From assembly GCF_000819885.1 (NCBI RefSeq), contig NZ_CDBO01000036.1, forward strand, positions 55,803 to 119,802: a DNA stretch of 64,000 nt. The letters are read 5' to 3'. The stretch comes from Aeromonas fluvialis (lineage in GTDB: Bacteria > Pseudomonadota > Gammaproteobacteria > Enterobacterales > Aeromonadaceae). Positions 1-9,125 of this stretch are shown here, piece by piece; the first letter of the stretch is position 1, and every line of letters begins with the position of its first letter. The notes under the pieces are model-generated. The model saw nothing but the letters and a program-made list of their open reading frames with translations. It did no database searches and had not been told where the DNA came from. A program made the position numbers and the translations under genes.

Positions 1-2850
1 AAGGGGCGTTCGATGATCACCGTCGAGTTCAAGCTCGGCTGGAACATGGTGGAGGGGATCTCCGATGTGCGCGATGCTCTCTCCCGCGCCCGGCCCCGGC
101 TGCCCGATGATGTGGACGAGCCGCTGGTGACCAAGGACAGCGGCAACGGCGATGTGGCGGTCTGGCTCAACTTCAGCAGCAGCCAGATGAATCGTACCAC
201 CATGACCGACTACGCCAACCGGGTGCTGGTCGACCCCTTGAGCCTGGTGGACGGGGTGAGTGAAGTGGCGCTCTCCGGCGATCTGACCCAGGTGATGTAT
301 GTGCGGCTGCGACCTGCCGACATGGCGGCCCGTGGCATCACGGTGAGCGATGTGGAAGATGCCCTCAAGCGGGAGAACATCGAGCTGCCGGGGGGCGAGA
401 TCCGCAACAACGCCATGACCATGGCGGTGCAGATCGCCCGTCTCTACCACACCGCGGAGGATTTCCAGCAGTTGCAGATCCGCACTGCCGCCAACGGCCA
501 GAGCGTCTATCTGGCCGATATTGCCGACGTGGAGGTGGGGGCCAAGAACGAGGACAGCGCCTACCAGCGTAACGGCAAAGAGAGTCTGGGTATCGGCATC
601 GTTGCCCAGTCCACCGCCAACCCGCTGGCAGTGGCGCAGGGGGTGGAGAAGAAGCTCGGCGAGATGCAGCGCTTCCTGCCGGAGGGCGCGACCCTTGAGG
701 TCGACTACGACTCTACCATCTTTATCAAGCAGGCCATCGACGAGGTGTACGAGACCCTGGCCATCTGTGCCGTGCTGGTGGTGGCTGTGCTCTATCTGTT
801 CCTCGGGCAGGGGCGCACCACGCTCATTCCGGCCATTACGGTGCCGGTGTCGCTGATCTCCGCCTTTATCGGCGCCTGGTATCTCGGCTTCTCCATCAAC
901 CTCATCACCCTGCTGGCGCTGATCCTAGCCATCGGCTTGGTGGTGGATGACGCCATCGTGGTGGTGGAGAACATCCACCACCATCTGCAGCGGGGCGAAC
1001 CACCGCTGCTGGCCGCCTGGCACGGTACCCGCGAGGTAGGCTTTGCGGTGATAGCCACCACCGCCGTGCTGGTGATGGTGTTTGTCCCCATCGCCTTTAT
1101 GGATGGCATGGTGGGGCGGCTCTTTACCGAGTTTGCCATCCTGCTATCGCTCGCGGTGCTCTGCTCCTCGCTGGTGGCGCTGACCCTGACCCCGGCCATG
1201 GGCTCCTGGCTGATGCGCCCGCTCGACAAGCCGAACCGGCTGACTGCCGGGCTCGATCGCGGGCTGGGCTGGCTGGAGGGGCACTATCGCCACCTGCTGG
1301 CGTGGGTGCTGCAGCGCTCCCGCTGGGTGCCGCTGGTGCTGCTGCTCTGTCTGGGCGGTATCGGTGCCCTGTTTAGCCAGCTGCCGACCAGCCTCACCCC
1401 GACCGAGGATCGCGGCGTCATCTACGTCTTCGTCAAGGGGGCAGAGGGGACCAGCATCGAGCGGATGAAGCGCAACATGCAGCAGGTGGAGTCCGCCATC
1501 ATGCCGATGCTCGGCAAAGGGGTGGTGCAGGCGCTGAGCTTCAGCACCCCCGCCTTTGGTCGTGGCGGCGATCAGACCGGTATGGTGATCATCCAGCTCA
1601 CCGACTGGGCCGAGCGCGACGTCACTGCCACCGACTTCTCCCGCTCGCTGGGGGCCAAGCTATCCGGCATTCCCGATGTGATGATCCGCACCTTCCAGCC
1701 CGGTTTCCGGGGCGGCTCCACCGCGCCGGTGCAGTTCGTGCTGCAGGGCAACGACTATGCCGAACTCTACCAGCAAGGGTTGGCGTTGCAACAGGCGGCG
1801 CAGGGCAGCGGCCTGATGCTGAGCCCGGATCTCGACTATGCCGAGAAGACCCCCGAGCTGCAGGTGACCATCAATCGCGACAGCGCCAGCCAGCTCGGCA
1901 TTCCGGTCTCCACCGTCGCCAGCACGTTGCAGACCCTGTTGGGCGGGACGAGCAAGACCACCTATGTCGACAGGGGCGAGGAGTATGACGTCTACCTGCG
2001 CGGCAACCAGACCGAGTTCAACGGTATCTCGGATCTCGGCCGCATCTATCTAAAGGCCGCTAATGGCGAGATGGTCAGTCTCTCGACCCTGGCGACCGTC
2101 AAGCAGGTAGCGACCGCCAACCGCCTCAACCACTACCAGCGGCAAAAAGCGATCACCCTGACCGCCGACGTGCACCCCGATCACACTCTGGGTGAGGCGC
2201 TCGACTTCCTCGACGGCTGGGCCAACGCCAACCTGCCCACCGGCATGACGGTGGATTACGCCGGTGATTCCAAGGATTACCGCGACAATCAGGGGGAGAT
2301 GGTGCTGGTGTTCGGCCTCGCCCTGCTGGTGGTCTATCTGGTGCTGGTGGCCCAGTTCGAGAGCACCCTGACCCCGGCGGTGGTGATGGTGACGGTGCCG
2401 CTCGGCATCTTCGGCGGCCTTTTGGGCCTCTGGCTGACGGGGCAGGAGATGAGCATCTACAGCCAGATCGGGATGATCATGCTGATCGGCATGGTGACTA
2501 AGAACGGCATCCTCATCGTCGAGTTCATCAACCAGCTGCGCCAGCGCGGCGAGTCGTTCGAGCAGGCGATCATCGCAGGCTCGGTGCGCCGCCTGCGGCC
2601 AATCCTGATGACCTCGCTCACCGCCATTATCGGCACGGTGCCGCTGATGCTCTCGATGGGGGCGGGCTACGAGAGCCGGATGGCGGTGGGTACCGTGGTC
2701 TTCTTCGGATTGTCGTTGGCAACGTTGGTCACCCTGCTGGTAGTGCCCGCCATCTACCATCTGCTGGCGCGCCACGCCGGCATGACAGGGGCGCGGGATC
2801 AGCAGGTGGATGAGGCGCTGGCCGCCAGGGGGGATACCCCTGCGCCATAA
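1..2850 (+). CDS. RND-family multidrug efflux permease, 5'-truncated by window
   Basis: Inner-membrane proton-driven drug pump of the HAE-1 RND family (AcrB/MexB-like), working with a periplasmic adaptor and an outer-membrane channel. The frame is open from base 1, so the start lies upstream; 949 residues are visible. The TM4 proton-relay pair sits in VVDDAIVVVEN (Asp316/Asp317 of the fragment); the matching pair in AcrB is 407/408, so about 90 N-terminal residues are missing. The TM10 lysine is in MVTKNGILIVEF. Large periplasmic loops and a hydrophobic C-terminal half are present, and the end is a short polar tail. No adaptor gene is visible, so substrate cannot be assigned. Confidence 0.93.
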   Translation, partial: KGRSMITVEFKLGWNMVEGISDVRDALSRARPRLPDDVDEPLVTKDSGNGDVAVWLNFSSSQMNRTTMTDYANRVLVDPLSLVDGVSEVALSGDLTQVMYVRLRPADMAARGITVSDVEDALKRENIELPGGEIRNNAMTMAVQIARLYHTAEDFQQLQIRTAANGQSVYLADIADVEVGAKNEDSAYQRNGKESLGIGIVAQSTANPLAVAQGVEKKLGEMQRFLPEGATLEVDYDSTIFIKQAIDEVYETLAICAVLVVAVLYLFLGQGRTTLIPAITVPVSLISAFIGAWYLGFSINLITLLALILAIGLVVDDAIVVVENIHHHLQRGEPPLLAAWHGTREVGFAVIATTAVLVMVFVPIAFMDGMVGRLFTEFAILLSLAVLCSSLVALTLTPAMGSWLMRPLDKPNRLTAGLDRGLGWLEGHYRHLLAWVLQRSRWVPLVLLLCLGGIGALFSQLPTSLTPTEDRGVIYVFVKGAEGTSIERMKRNMQQVESAIMPMLGKGVVQALSFSTPAFGRGGDQTGMVIIQLTDWAERDVTATDFSRSLGAKLSGIPDVMIRTFQPGFRGGSTAPVQFVLQGNDYAELYQQGLALQQAAQGSGLMLSPDLDYAEKTPELQVTINRDSASQLGIPVSTVASTLQTLLGGTSKTTYVDRGEEYDVYLRGNQTEFNGISDLGRIYLKAANGEMVSLSTLATVKQVATANRLNHYQRQKAITLTADVHPDHTLGEALDFLDGWANANLPTGMTVDYAGDSKDYRDNQGEMVLVFGLALLVVYLVLVAQFESTLTPAVVMVTVPLGIFGGLLGLWLTGQEMSIYSQIGMIMLIGMVTKNGILIVEFINQLRQRGESFEQAIIAGSVRRLRPILMTSLTAIIGTVPLMLSMGAGYESRMAVGTVVFFGLSLATLVTLLVVPAIYHLLARHAGMTGARDQQVDEALAARGDTPAP

Positions 2851-2907
2851 CGGCAGTGCCCGATGTCAGCTGTGACCGGGGCACCCGGAACACATCAGCC
2901 CGCAAGC

Positions 2908-2935
2908 GTGCAGAGCTGGATAGCCAGCTCTGCAC
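2908..2935. terminator. Perfect 12-bp stem-loop after the RND gene
   Basis: GTGCAGAGCTGG and its exact complement flank a 4-base loop, about 60 bp after the RND stop. There is no T tract on either side, so it may be a weak or Rho-assisted terminator or an mRNA 3' stabiliser. Confidence 0.5.
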
Positions 2936-3070
2936 TCGCCATCCCGCCCTGACTAATAGCGCGTCGAGTGATTAATCTTCACAACGAACTACTGTTCAAG
3001 TGGCTCGGCAACCATCATGGTTCGACAGGGTGGCCAGCGAGGGGGGTGTGCCACGCTTGCGGCGGTAAGG

Positions 3071-3094
3071 TTCCCCTCTTCCCCTCTTCCCCTC
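3071..3094 (+). repeat. Three tandem copies of TTCCCCTC
   Basis: The octamer TTCCCCTC is repeated three times without interruption, then TTTTTCCCTCC. It lies 44 bp upstream of the fliE sigma-54 element, where an activator (FlrC-type) could bind; copy number could vary by slippage. Confidence 0.8.
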
Positions 3095-3137
3095 TTTTTC
3101 CCTCCATTTCTGCGGTTTGAGACCATTTTTAACTAAT

Positions 3138-3153
3138 TGGCACTTTTATTGCT
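3138..3153 (+). promoter_or_regulatory. Sigma-54 (RpoN) promoter of fliE operon
   Basis: TGGCAC-TTTTA-TTGCT matches the RpoN consensus, with exactly 10 bases between the -24 GG and the -12 GC. It lies 40 bp before the fliE start. In polar flagellar systems this class is switched on by the FlrA/FlrC (FleQ/FleR) cascade. Confidence 0.88.
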
Positions 3154-3192
3154 TTGGTCTGTCAGCGTCAATGATTTGTCTGGGGACAGAAA

Positions 3193-3510
3193 ATGGAAAT
3201 AAGTGCAAGCAGCCTGATGCAAGAGATGCAGGCACTCAAGGTAGAGGCTGGTGCAACCCCGCTGTCACAGCCGGGTCGTCAGGTGACTTCCGATTTTGGC
3301 CTGCTGTTGCAGCAGGCGCTCGGTAACGTCAACGAGTTGCAGGGGGCCGCCAATGATCTGCGCACCCGTTTCGATATGGGCGACAAGTCGGTGGATCTGG
3401 CCGAGGTGATGATCGCTGGCCAGAAATCCTCCATCGCCTTCGAGGCGACAGTACAGGTGCGCAACAAGATGGTCGATGCCTACAAAACCATCATGAATAT
3501 GCCGGTATAA
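3193..3510 (+). CDS. fliE: Flagellar hook-basal body protein FliE
   Basis: Small (105 aa) periplasmic adaptor linking the FliF MS-ring to the proximal rod; it is an early export substrate. The C-terminal helix region with VDLAEVMIAGQKSSIAFE and VRNKMVDAYKTIMNMPV is characteristic of the family. It is first in the operon, just after the sigma-54 site, and is followed 45 bp later by fliF. Confidence 0.95.
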   Translation: MEISASSLMQEMQALKVEAGATPLSQPGRQVTSDFGLLLQQALGNVNELQGAANDLRTRFDMGDKSVDLAEVMIAGQKSSIAFEATVQVRNKMVDAYKTIMNMPV

Positions 3511-3555
3511 GCGATGACCGTGCATCATGACCTGTCAGCAATAAGGACATAAATC

Positions 3556-5265
3556 GTGGCTACTGACCAAAATGGCGATCTGCTGATAAACGATGAGGGC
3601 ACCGCCGCCCTCGATGCCAATGAGCAGAAGAGCTCGGCACTGGGATTCTTGTCCAATACCGATATGCTGCGCCAGATCACCCTGATCCTGGGGCTTGCCA
3701 TCTGTCTGGCTATCGCCGTCTTTATCCTGCTGTGGGGAAAGGAGCCGGATATGCGTCCCCTCGGCACCTACACCACCCAGGAGCTGGTCAAGACCCTCGA
3801 CTTTCTCGATCAGCAGAAGATCCCCTATGAGGTGGATGGCAAGAGTGTGCTGGTCAGTGCCGAAAACTTTGCCAGCATCCGATTGGCGCTGACCCGGGCC
3901 GGCCTCACCAATGCGGCCGATGCGACCAATGGTGGAGAGGATATTCTGCTCAAGGACTCCAGCTTCGGTGTTAGCCAGCGAATGGAGAGCGAGCGTCTGA
4001 AACTGAGCCGCGAGCGCCAGCTGGCGAGCGCCATCGAGCAGTTCCAGAATGTGGCGAAGGCCCAGGTGCTGTTGGCTATCCCGAAAGACAACGTGTTTGC
4101 CCGCAACGAGCGCAAGCCCAGTGCCACCGTTGTACTCAATCTGAAAGGGGCGGCGCTGGGGCAGGGGGAGGTGGACTCCATCGTCGATATGGTCGCCTCT
4201 GCAGTACACGGTCTCGAGCCGACCCGTGTCACTGTGACCGACCAGAATGGCCGCCTGCTTAATTCCGGCTCGCAAGACCCGATCTCGGCCCAGACTCGCA
4301 AAGAGTTTGCCATGCAGCAGAAGCAGGAGCTGGAGTACAAGCAAAAAATTGACGCCATCCTGATCCCGGTGCTCGGGGCTGACAACTATACGGCGGAAGT
4401 GGACCTCTCCCTCGACTTCTCCCAGCAGGAGCAGACCCGAAAAACCTACAACCCCGACCTGCCAGCGGTGCGATCAGAGATGACGCTGGAAGAGAACAGT
4501 GCCAGCGGCAGCAATGGCGGTGTGCCGGGGGCGCTCAGCAACCAGCCGCCTGCCGCGTCCAATATTCCTGAACAGGCCACTGGCGGCGATGGCGCCGGTG
4601 CGGTGGCCTCCGGTCGTTCCCGTAAAGAGGCGACCCGCAACTTCGAGCTGGATACTACTGTCAGCCATACCCGTCGCCAGATGGGGGGGATTCGCCGCAT
4701 GACCGTCTCGGTTGCCGTGGATTACAAGGCGGTGCCCGGTGCCGACGGGGTCGTGACCCGCGAGGCGCGCAGCCAGGCAGAGCTCGATACCCTGCGCCGT
4801 TTGCTCGGCGGTGGCCTTGGCTTTGATGTGACCCGTGGTGATACCCTCGAGGTGGTCGCCATTCCGTTCAATCGCCCCGAGCTCGATACCGTAGCCGAGG
4901 TGCCACTCTACGATCAACCCTGGTTCTGGCGTGCGGTACGGATAGCGGGCTCTGTACTGGTGATTATTGTCTTGATCGTCACCGTGGTTCGCCCCATGCT
5001 CAAGCGGCTGCTCTATCCGGATGCCAGGCAGGAAGGGGAAGTGGACTTTGACAACCACACCGTACTGGGTGGTGACGACGAGCTCAGCCTGCTGGCAGCC
5101 CAGGTTGAGGGAGAGCCGGTGTTCGGGGTGCGCGATGGCCAGCTGAAACTACCGGATCTGCACCGTGACGAAGACTTGCTCAAGGCGGTGCGTGCGCTGG
5201 TGGCGAACGAGCCGGATCTGGCCGCTCAGGTCATTAAAGAATGGGTAACGAACAAAGATGCCTGA
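3556..5265 (+). CDS. fliF: Flagellar MS-ring protein FliF
   Basis: Forms the inner-membrane ring on which the motor and export gate assemble. 569 aa. GTG start with AAGGA about 9 bases upstream. The first membrane helix is near residues 34-56 (ITLILGLAICLAIAVFILLW), followed by the periplasmic ring-building domains, a variable Gly/Ala/Ser-rich segment around 310-350, a second membrane helix near 460-480 and a cytoplasmic C-terminal tail that binds FliG. Overlaps fliG by 8 bp, so the two are probably translationally coupled. Confidence 0.96.
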   Translation: MATDQNGDLLINDEGTAALDANEQKSSALGFLSNTDMLRQITLILGLAICLAIAVFILLWGKEPDMRPLGTYTTQELVKTLDFLDQQKIPYEVDGKSVLVSAENFASIRLALTRAGLTNAADATNGGEDILLKDSSFGVSQRMESERLKLSRERQLASAIEQFQNVAKAQVLLAIPKDNVFARNERKPSATVVLNLKGAALGQGEVDSIVDMVASAVHGLEPTRVTVTDQNGRLLNSGSQDPISAQTRKEFAMQQKQELEYKQKIDAILIPVLGADNYTAEVDLSLDFSQQEQTRKTYNPDLPAVRSEMTLEENSASGSNGGVPGALSNQPPAASNIPEQATGGDGAGAVASGRSRKEATRNFELDTTVSHTRRQMGGIRRMTVSVAVDYKAVPGADGVVTREARSQAELDTLRRLLGGGLGFDVTRGDTLEVVAIPFNRPELDTVAEVPLYDQPWFWRAVRIAGSVLVIIVLIVTVVRPMLKRLLYPDARQEGEVDFDNHTVLGGDDELSLLAAQVEGEPVFGVRDGQLKLPDLHRDEDLLKAVRALVANEPDLAAQVIKEWVTNKDA

Positions 5266-6319
5266 AGAAAAGAAGAGTCAAGTCACCGGCAATGACATCA
5301 CCGACAGTCAGCGCCAGATCCTCGACCAGATGTCGGGGATGGAGATGGCTGCGGTGCTGATGCTGAGCCTCAATGAAGAGGATGCCGCCCAGATCTTCCG
5401 TCATCTCGAACCCAAGCAGGTGCAGCGGCTCGGTATGTCGATGGCCTCCATGTCCGATTTCAGTCACGATCGGGTGGCGGCGGTGCACCGTCAATTTATC
5501 GACGATATCCAGAAGTACACCAACATCGGTATCGGCAGCGAAGACTTCGTGCGCAAGGCCTTGGTGGCGGCCCTTGGCGAGGACAAGGCGAGCAATCTGG
5601 TGGATCAGATCATTCTTGGTTCCGGCGCCCGCGGCCTCGATTCGCTCAAGTGGATGGATGCCCGTCAGGTGGCCAGCATCATCCAGAACGAACACCCGCA
5701 GATCCAGACCATCGTGCTCTCCTATCTGGAGCCGGAGCAGTCCGCCGAGATCCTGAGCCAGTTCCCGGAGCAGGTGCGCCTCGATCTGGTGATGCGTATC
5801 GCCAACCTCGAAGAGGTGCAACCGGCGGCACTGCAAGAGTTGAACGACATCATGGAGAAACAGTTCGCCGGTGCGGCCGGTGCCCAGGCAGCCAAGATGG
5901 GTGGCCTGAAGGCAGCCGCCAACATCATGAACTACCTGGATACCAATATCGAAGGCCAGCTGATGGACTCCATCCGCGAGTCGGACGAAGAGATGAGCCA
6001 GCAGATCCAGGATTTGATGTTCGTGTTCGAAAACCTCATCGATGTGGACGATCGCGGCATCCAGACCATGCTGCGGGAAGTGCCGGGGGATCTGCTGCAA
6101 CGAGCCCTCAAGGGCTCCGACGATCAGATGCGCGAGAAGATCTTCAAGAACATGTCCAAACGGGCGGCCGAAATGCTGGCGGACGATCTGGAGGCCATGG
6201 GGCCGATCCGGGTCTCCGAAGTGGAAGCGGCCCAGAAAGAGATCCTCTCCATCGCCCGCCGTCTGGCGGATGCCGGCGAGATCATGCTGGGTGCCGGTGG
6301 CGGCGAGGAGTTCCTCTAA
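5258..6319 (+). CDS. fliG: Flagellar motor switch protein FliG
   Basis: C-ring component that contacts FliF, FliM and the stator and generates torque. 353 aa, about the family length with a slightly extended N-terminus. The armadillo-like middle domain contains HPQIQTIVLSYLEPEQ. The C-terminal torque helix region carries alternating charges (VDDRGIQTMLREVPGDLLQ) and the protein ends in EEFL. Start overlaps the fliF stop. Confidence 0.97.
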   Translation: MPEEKKSQVTGNDITDSQRQILDQMSGMEMAAVLMLSLNEEDAAQIFRHLEPKQVQRLGMSMASMSDFSHDRVAAVHRQFIDDIQKYTNIGIGSEDFVRKALVAALGEDKASNLVDQIILGSGARGLDSLKWMDARQVASIIQNEHPQIQTIVLSYLEPEQSAEILSQFPEQVRLDLVMRIANLEEVQPAALQELNDIMEKQFAGAAGAQAAKMGGLKAAANIMNYLDTNIEGQLMDSIRESDEEMSQQIQDLMFVFENLIDVDDRGIQTMLREVPGDLLQRALKGSDDQMREKIFKNMSKRAAEMLADDLEAMGPIRVSEVEAAQKEILSIARRLADAGEIMLGAGGGEEFL

Positions 6320-6388
6320 GCCATGGCGAACTCATGGAACCTGTCTGCCTGTCCTTTATACGGCCTTGGCAAGGAGCGGCGCAAATAG

Positions 6389-7177
6389 ATGAACAACAAG
6401 CTGCGTGGTTATGTGCGGCCTGAAGGGGAAGAGACCCGGGTAGAGACCTGGGGCTGGCCCGAAATGGACGTAGCAGCGGAGGTTGGGACCAATGCACTCG
6501 GTCTTGCCCCCGACTGGTATCAGCAGGAAGAGGAGGTGGTAGAGCCGGAGCCCGAGCAGGAACCGGCCCCCACAATTACCGCAGAAGAGCTCGAAGCAAT
6601 TCGTCAGGCCGCTTGGGAAGAGGGGATGGCCGAAGGTCGTGAAGCCGGCTTTGCCAAGGGACTGGAAGAGGGCAAGCTGGAGGGGTTGCAACAGGGTCAC
6701 GCCGCTGGTCTCGAGCAGGGGCGCGAGGAGGGGCTGGCCATGGGGCGCGATCTGGTGGAGCAGGAGATTGCCCACTGGCAGGGGCTCGCCGCTCGCCTCG
6801 CCAATCCCCTGAGCGAACTGGATCAGGCGGTAGAGCAGCAGCTGGTCTCGTTGGTGATGCAGTTGGCCCGCGCGCTCATTCGCCATGAAGCAGAGACCTC
6901 TCCCCGTACCCTGCTGGAGGCGCTCAAGGAGGGGTTGGCGTTGCTACCCGCAGCCGATCAGGGGGTCACCCTGATGCTGCATCCCGATGATATCGCTCGC
7001 GTCGAGCAGGCATTTGGCGCCGACGAGTGCGCCAGACGCCACTGGCGACTTCAGAGCGATCCCACCCTCTCCCCCGGCGATCTGCAGTTGGCCACCGAGC
7101 TTTCCAGCATTGACCTGACCCTCTCGGGGCGTATCGATCAGCTGCTGCGCAACTTCTTGCGAGACAATGCGTCGTAG
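6389..7177 (+). CDS. fliH: Flagellar assembly protein FliH
   Basis: Negative regulator and stalk of the FliI ATPase in the type III export apparatus. 262 aa. An acidic, Pro/Glu-rich N-terminal part precedes a Gly-repeat region (GMAEGREAGFAKGLEEG, roughly residues 85-125) with the spaced-glycine pattern typical of FliH, then a helical C-terminal domain. A 69-bp spacer separates it from fliG; AAGGAG lies about 11 bases before the ATG. Confidence 0.92.
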   Translation: MNNKLRGYVRPEGEETRVETWGWPEMDVAAEVGTNALGLAPDWYQQEEEVVEPEPEQEPAPTITAEELEAIRQAAWEEGMAEGREAGFAKGLEEGKLEGLQQGHAAGLEQGREEGLAMGRDLVEQEIAHWQGLAARLANPLSELDQAVEQQLVSLVMQLARALIRHEAETSPRTLLEALKEGLALLPAADQGVTLMLHPDDIARVEQAFGADECARRHWRLQSDPTLSPGDLQLATELSSIDLTLSGRIDQLLRNFLRDNAS

Positions 7178-7259
7178 ACCCCAGCCTCGCAAGACTCACG
7201 CCCATAACCGATGCCGGACGCTGCCGTCCGGCTGCACTTTTTAGCTCTCAGGAGGCCAG

Positions 7260-8591
7260 ATGAGCGGCTCGCTACTGAACCGGTTGCAAGGGTACAAGGT
7301 GCGCGATAGCGCCCCCAAACCGCCGGTCGCCGGCAAATTGACCCGGGTGGTGGGGCTGACCCTCGAAGCCATCGGTTGTCGCGCTGCTATCGGCGCCTTG
7401 TGTCGCATCGACACGCTCGAGGGAACCCTTGAGGCCGAAGTGGTGGGGTTTTCGGGCGATCGCCTCTTTCTGATGCCGAGTGAACAGCTCAAGGGGGTGA
7501 TCCCCGGTGCCCGGGTGGTGCCCATCACCGAAGAACACGGTATTCCGGTCGGCATGAACCTGCTTGGCCGGGTCATCGATGGTATTGGCCAGCCCCTCGA
7601 TGGCCTCGGCCCCATTCTCTCCTCCCAAACGGTGCAGTTTGCCCAACACCGCATCAATCCGCTTGCGCGTCGCCCCATTCATCAGCCGATGGATGTGGGG
7701 GTGCGCGCCATCAATGCGGTGCTGACCATCGGTCAGGGCCAGCGGATGGGGCTGTTTGCTGGCTCCGGCGTCGGCAAATCGGTGCTGCTCGGCATGATGA
7801 CCCGCGGCTCGGTGGCCGACGTGGTAGTCGTGGGGCTCATCGGCGAACGGGGTCGGGAAGTAAAAGAGTTTATCGAAGACATTCTGGGAGAGGAGGGGCG
7901 TGCCCGTTCCGTGGTGGTGGCGGCTCCCGCCGATGCCTCGCCGCTGATGCGTCTCAAGGGGTGCGAAACCGCACTGGCCATTGCCGAGTATTTCCGCGAT
8001 CAGGGGCTCAACGTGTTGCTGCTGATGGACTCGCTCACCCGTTATGCCCAGGCCCAGCGCGAGATTGCGCTGGCCGTGGGCGAGCCGCCGGCTACCAAGG
8101 GTTATCCGCCCTCGGTGTTTGCCAAATTGCCGGCGCTGGTTGAGCGGGCCGGTAACGGCAGCGATGGGCAGGGTTCCATCACCGCTTTCTTTACCGTATT
8201 GACCGAGGGGGACGATCTGCAGGACCCCATTGCCGACGCGGCGCGGGCGATCCTCGATGGCCACATAGTGCTGTCACGCGAGCTGGCTGATGCGGGGCAC
8301 TATCCTGCCATCGACATCGAGAAGTCCATCAGCCGGGTCATGCCTATGGTGACCTCGCCGGAACACATGGAGCTGGCGCGTACCCTCAAGCAGTTTTACT
8401 CCCTCTATCAGCAGAACCGGGATCTCATCACCATAGGTGCCTATAGCCAGGGTTCTGATCCGCGCATCGACCGCGCCATCATTCAAAAACCCTATCTGGA
8501 TCAGTTCTTGCAGCAGGGGATGCGCGAGGTCATTCATTACGATGATGGCTTGCAAGCCTTGCAGATGGTGGCGATGCCACTGATGCGCTGA
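7260..8591 (+). CDS. fliI: Flagellum-specific ATP synthase FliI
   Basis: Hexameric F1-beta-like ATPase that energises substrate loading into the flagellar export gate. 443 aa. Walker A is [11 protein letters not shown]; the Walker B region includes [17 protein letters not shown]; the family stretch [18 protein letters not shown] is present. A strong AGGAGG precedes the ATG. Sits between its regulator FliH and FliJ. Confidence 0.97.
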   Translation: MSGSLLNRLQGYKVRDSAPKPPVAGKLTRVVGLTLEAIGCRAAIGALCRIDTLEGTLEAEVVGFSGDRLFLMPSEQLKGVIPGARVVPITEEHGIPVGMNLLGRVIDGIGQPLDGLGPILSSQTVQFAQHRINPLARRPIHQPMDVGVRAINAVLTIGQGQRMGLFAGSGVGKSVLLGMMTRGSVADVVVVGLIGERGREVKEFIEDILGEEGRARSVVVAAPADASPLMRLKGCETALAIAEYFRDQGLNVLLLMDSLTRYAQAQREIALAVGEPPATKGYPPSVFAKLPALVERAGNGSDGQGSITAFFTVLTEGDDLQDPIADAARAILDGHIVLSRELADAGHYPAIDIEKSISRVMPMVTSPEHMELARTLKQFYSLYQQNRDLITIGAYSQGSDPRIDRAIIQKPYLDQFLQQGMREVIHYDDGLQALQMVAMPLMR

Positions 8592-8618
8592 TGACGGTCG
8601 GGAACAGAGAGGTCGACG

Positions 8619-9059
8619 ATGAGTAAAGGGTTGCTATTGTTGGCCGATCGGCTGGTGGAGGCGGAGCAGCAGTGTGCACTGGCGCTGGTGAAGGCGCAGC
8701 AGGATCTCAAGCTGTTTATGGATCAGCAAAATGCCCTCAACCAGTACCGGCAGATCTATCACCAGCAGTGGACCGATCGTGGTTTGCAGGGGATCTCGCC
8801 CCAGCAAAATAGCCAGTATCACGCCTTTATCAACAAACTCGAACAAGCCGCCACCCAGCAGTACGAAGGGGTGCTGCAGGTGCGCCAGGCGCTTGAGCTG
8901 CGCCGCGAAGAGTGGTTGGCAGCTCAGCAGCGGCGCAAGGCGGTAGAGCTGTTGCTGGAGAAGCAGGCAGGCCGCGAGCGGCAGAAAGCCCAACGTCAGG
9001 AGCAGAAAATGCTGGATGAGTACGCCATGTTGCGGCGTTTTCATCAATCTGGCCTGTAA
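8619..9059 (+). CDS. fliJ: Flagellar export protein FliJ
   Basis: Small (146 aa) highly charged, all-helical coiled-coil protein resembling the F1 gamma stalk; it couples FliI to the export gate and escorts chaperones. The Gln-rich heptad-like sequence runs through the protein (QDLKLFMDQQNALNQYRQ, LRREEWLAAQQRRKAVEL). Assigned from this pattern and its position right after fliI. Confidence 0.9.
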   Translation: MSKGLLLLADRLVEAEQQCALALVKAQQDLKLFMDQQNALNQYRQIYHQQWTDRGLQGISPQQNSQYHAFINKLEQAATQQYEGVLQVRQALELRREEWLAAQQRRKAVELLLEKQAGRERQKAQRQEQKMLDEYAMLRRFHQSGL

Positions 9060-9125
9060 CTTGCTTTGATCTGAACATTGCCGGCGGCCATCTCGTTGGG
9101 GCTGCCAGAATTCAGGAATCCCATC

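Larger units (their letters stand above)
2851..3192. other. 342-bp intergenic region between RND gene and fliE
   Basis: No plausible gene. It holds the 2908-2935 hairpin, three tandem TTCCCCTC octamers (3071-3094) followed by more pyrimidines, and the sigma-54 promoter of fliE. It separates the efflux operon from the flagellar block. Confidence 0.8.

Noticed and set aside
2050..2775. Long minus-strand frame inside the RND gene
   Set aside because: His/Gln-rich shadow of a GC-rich gene on the opposite strand; no family features.
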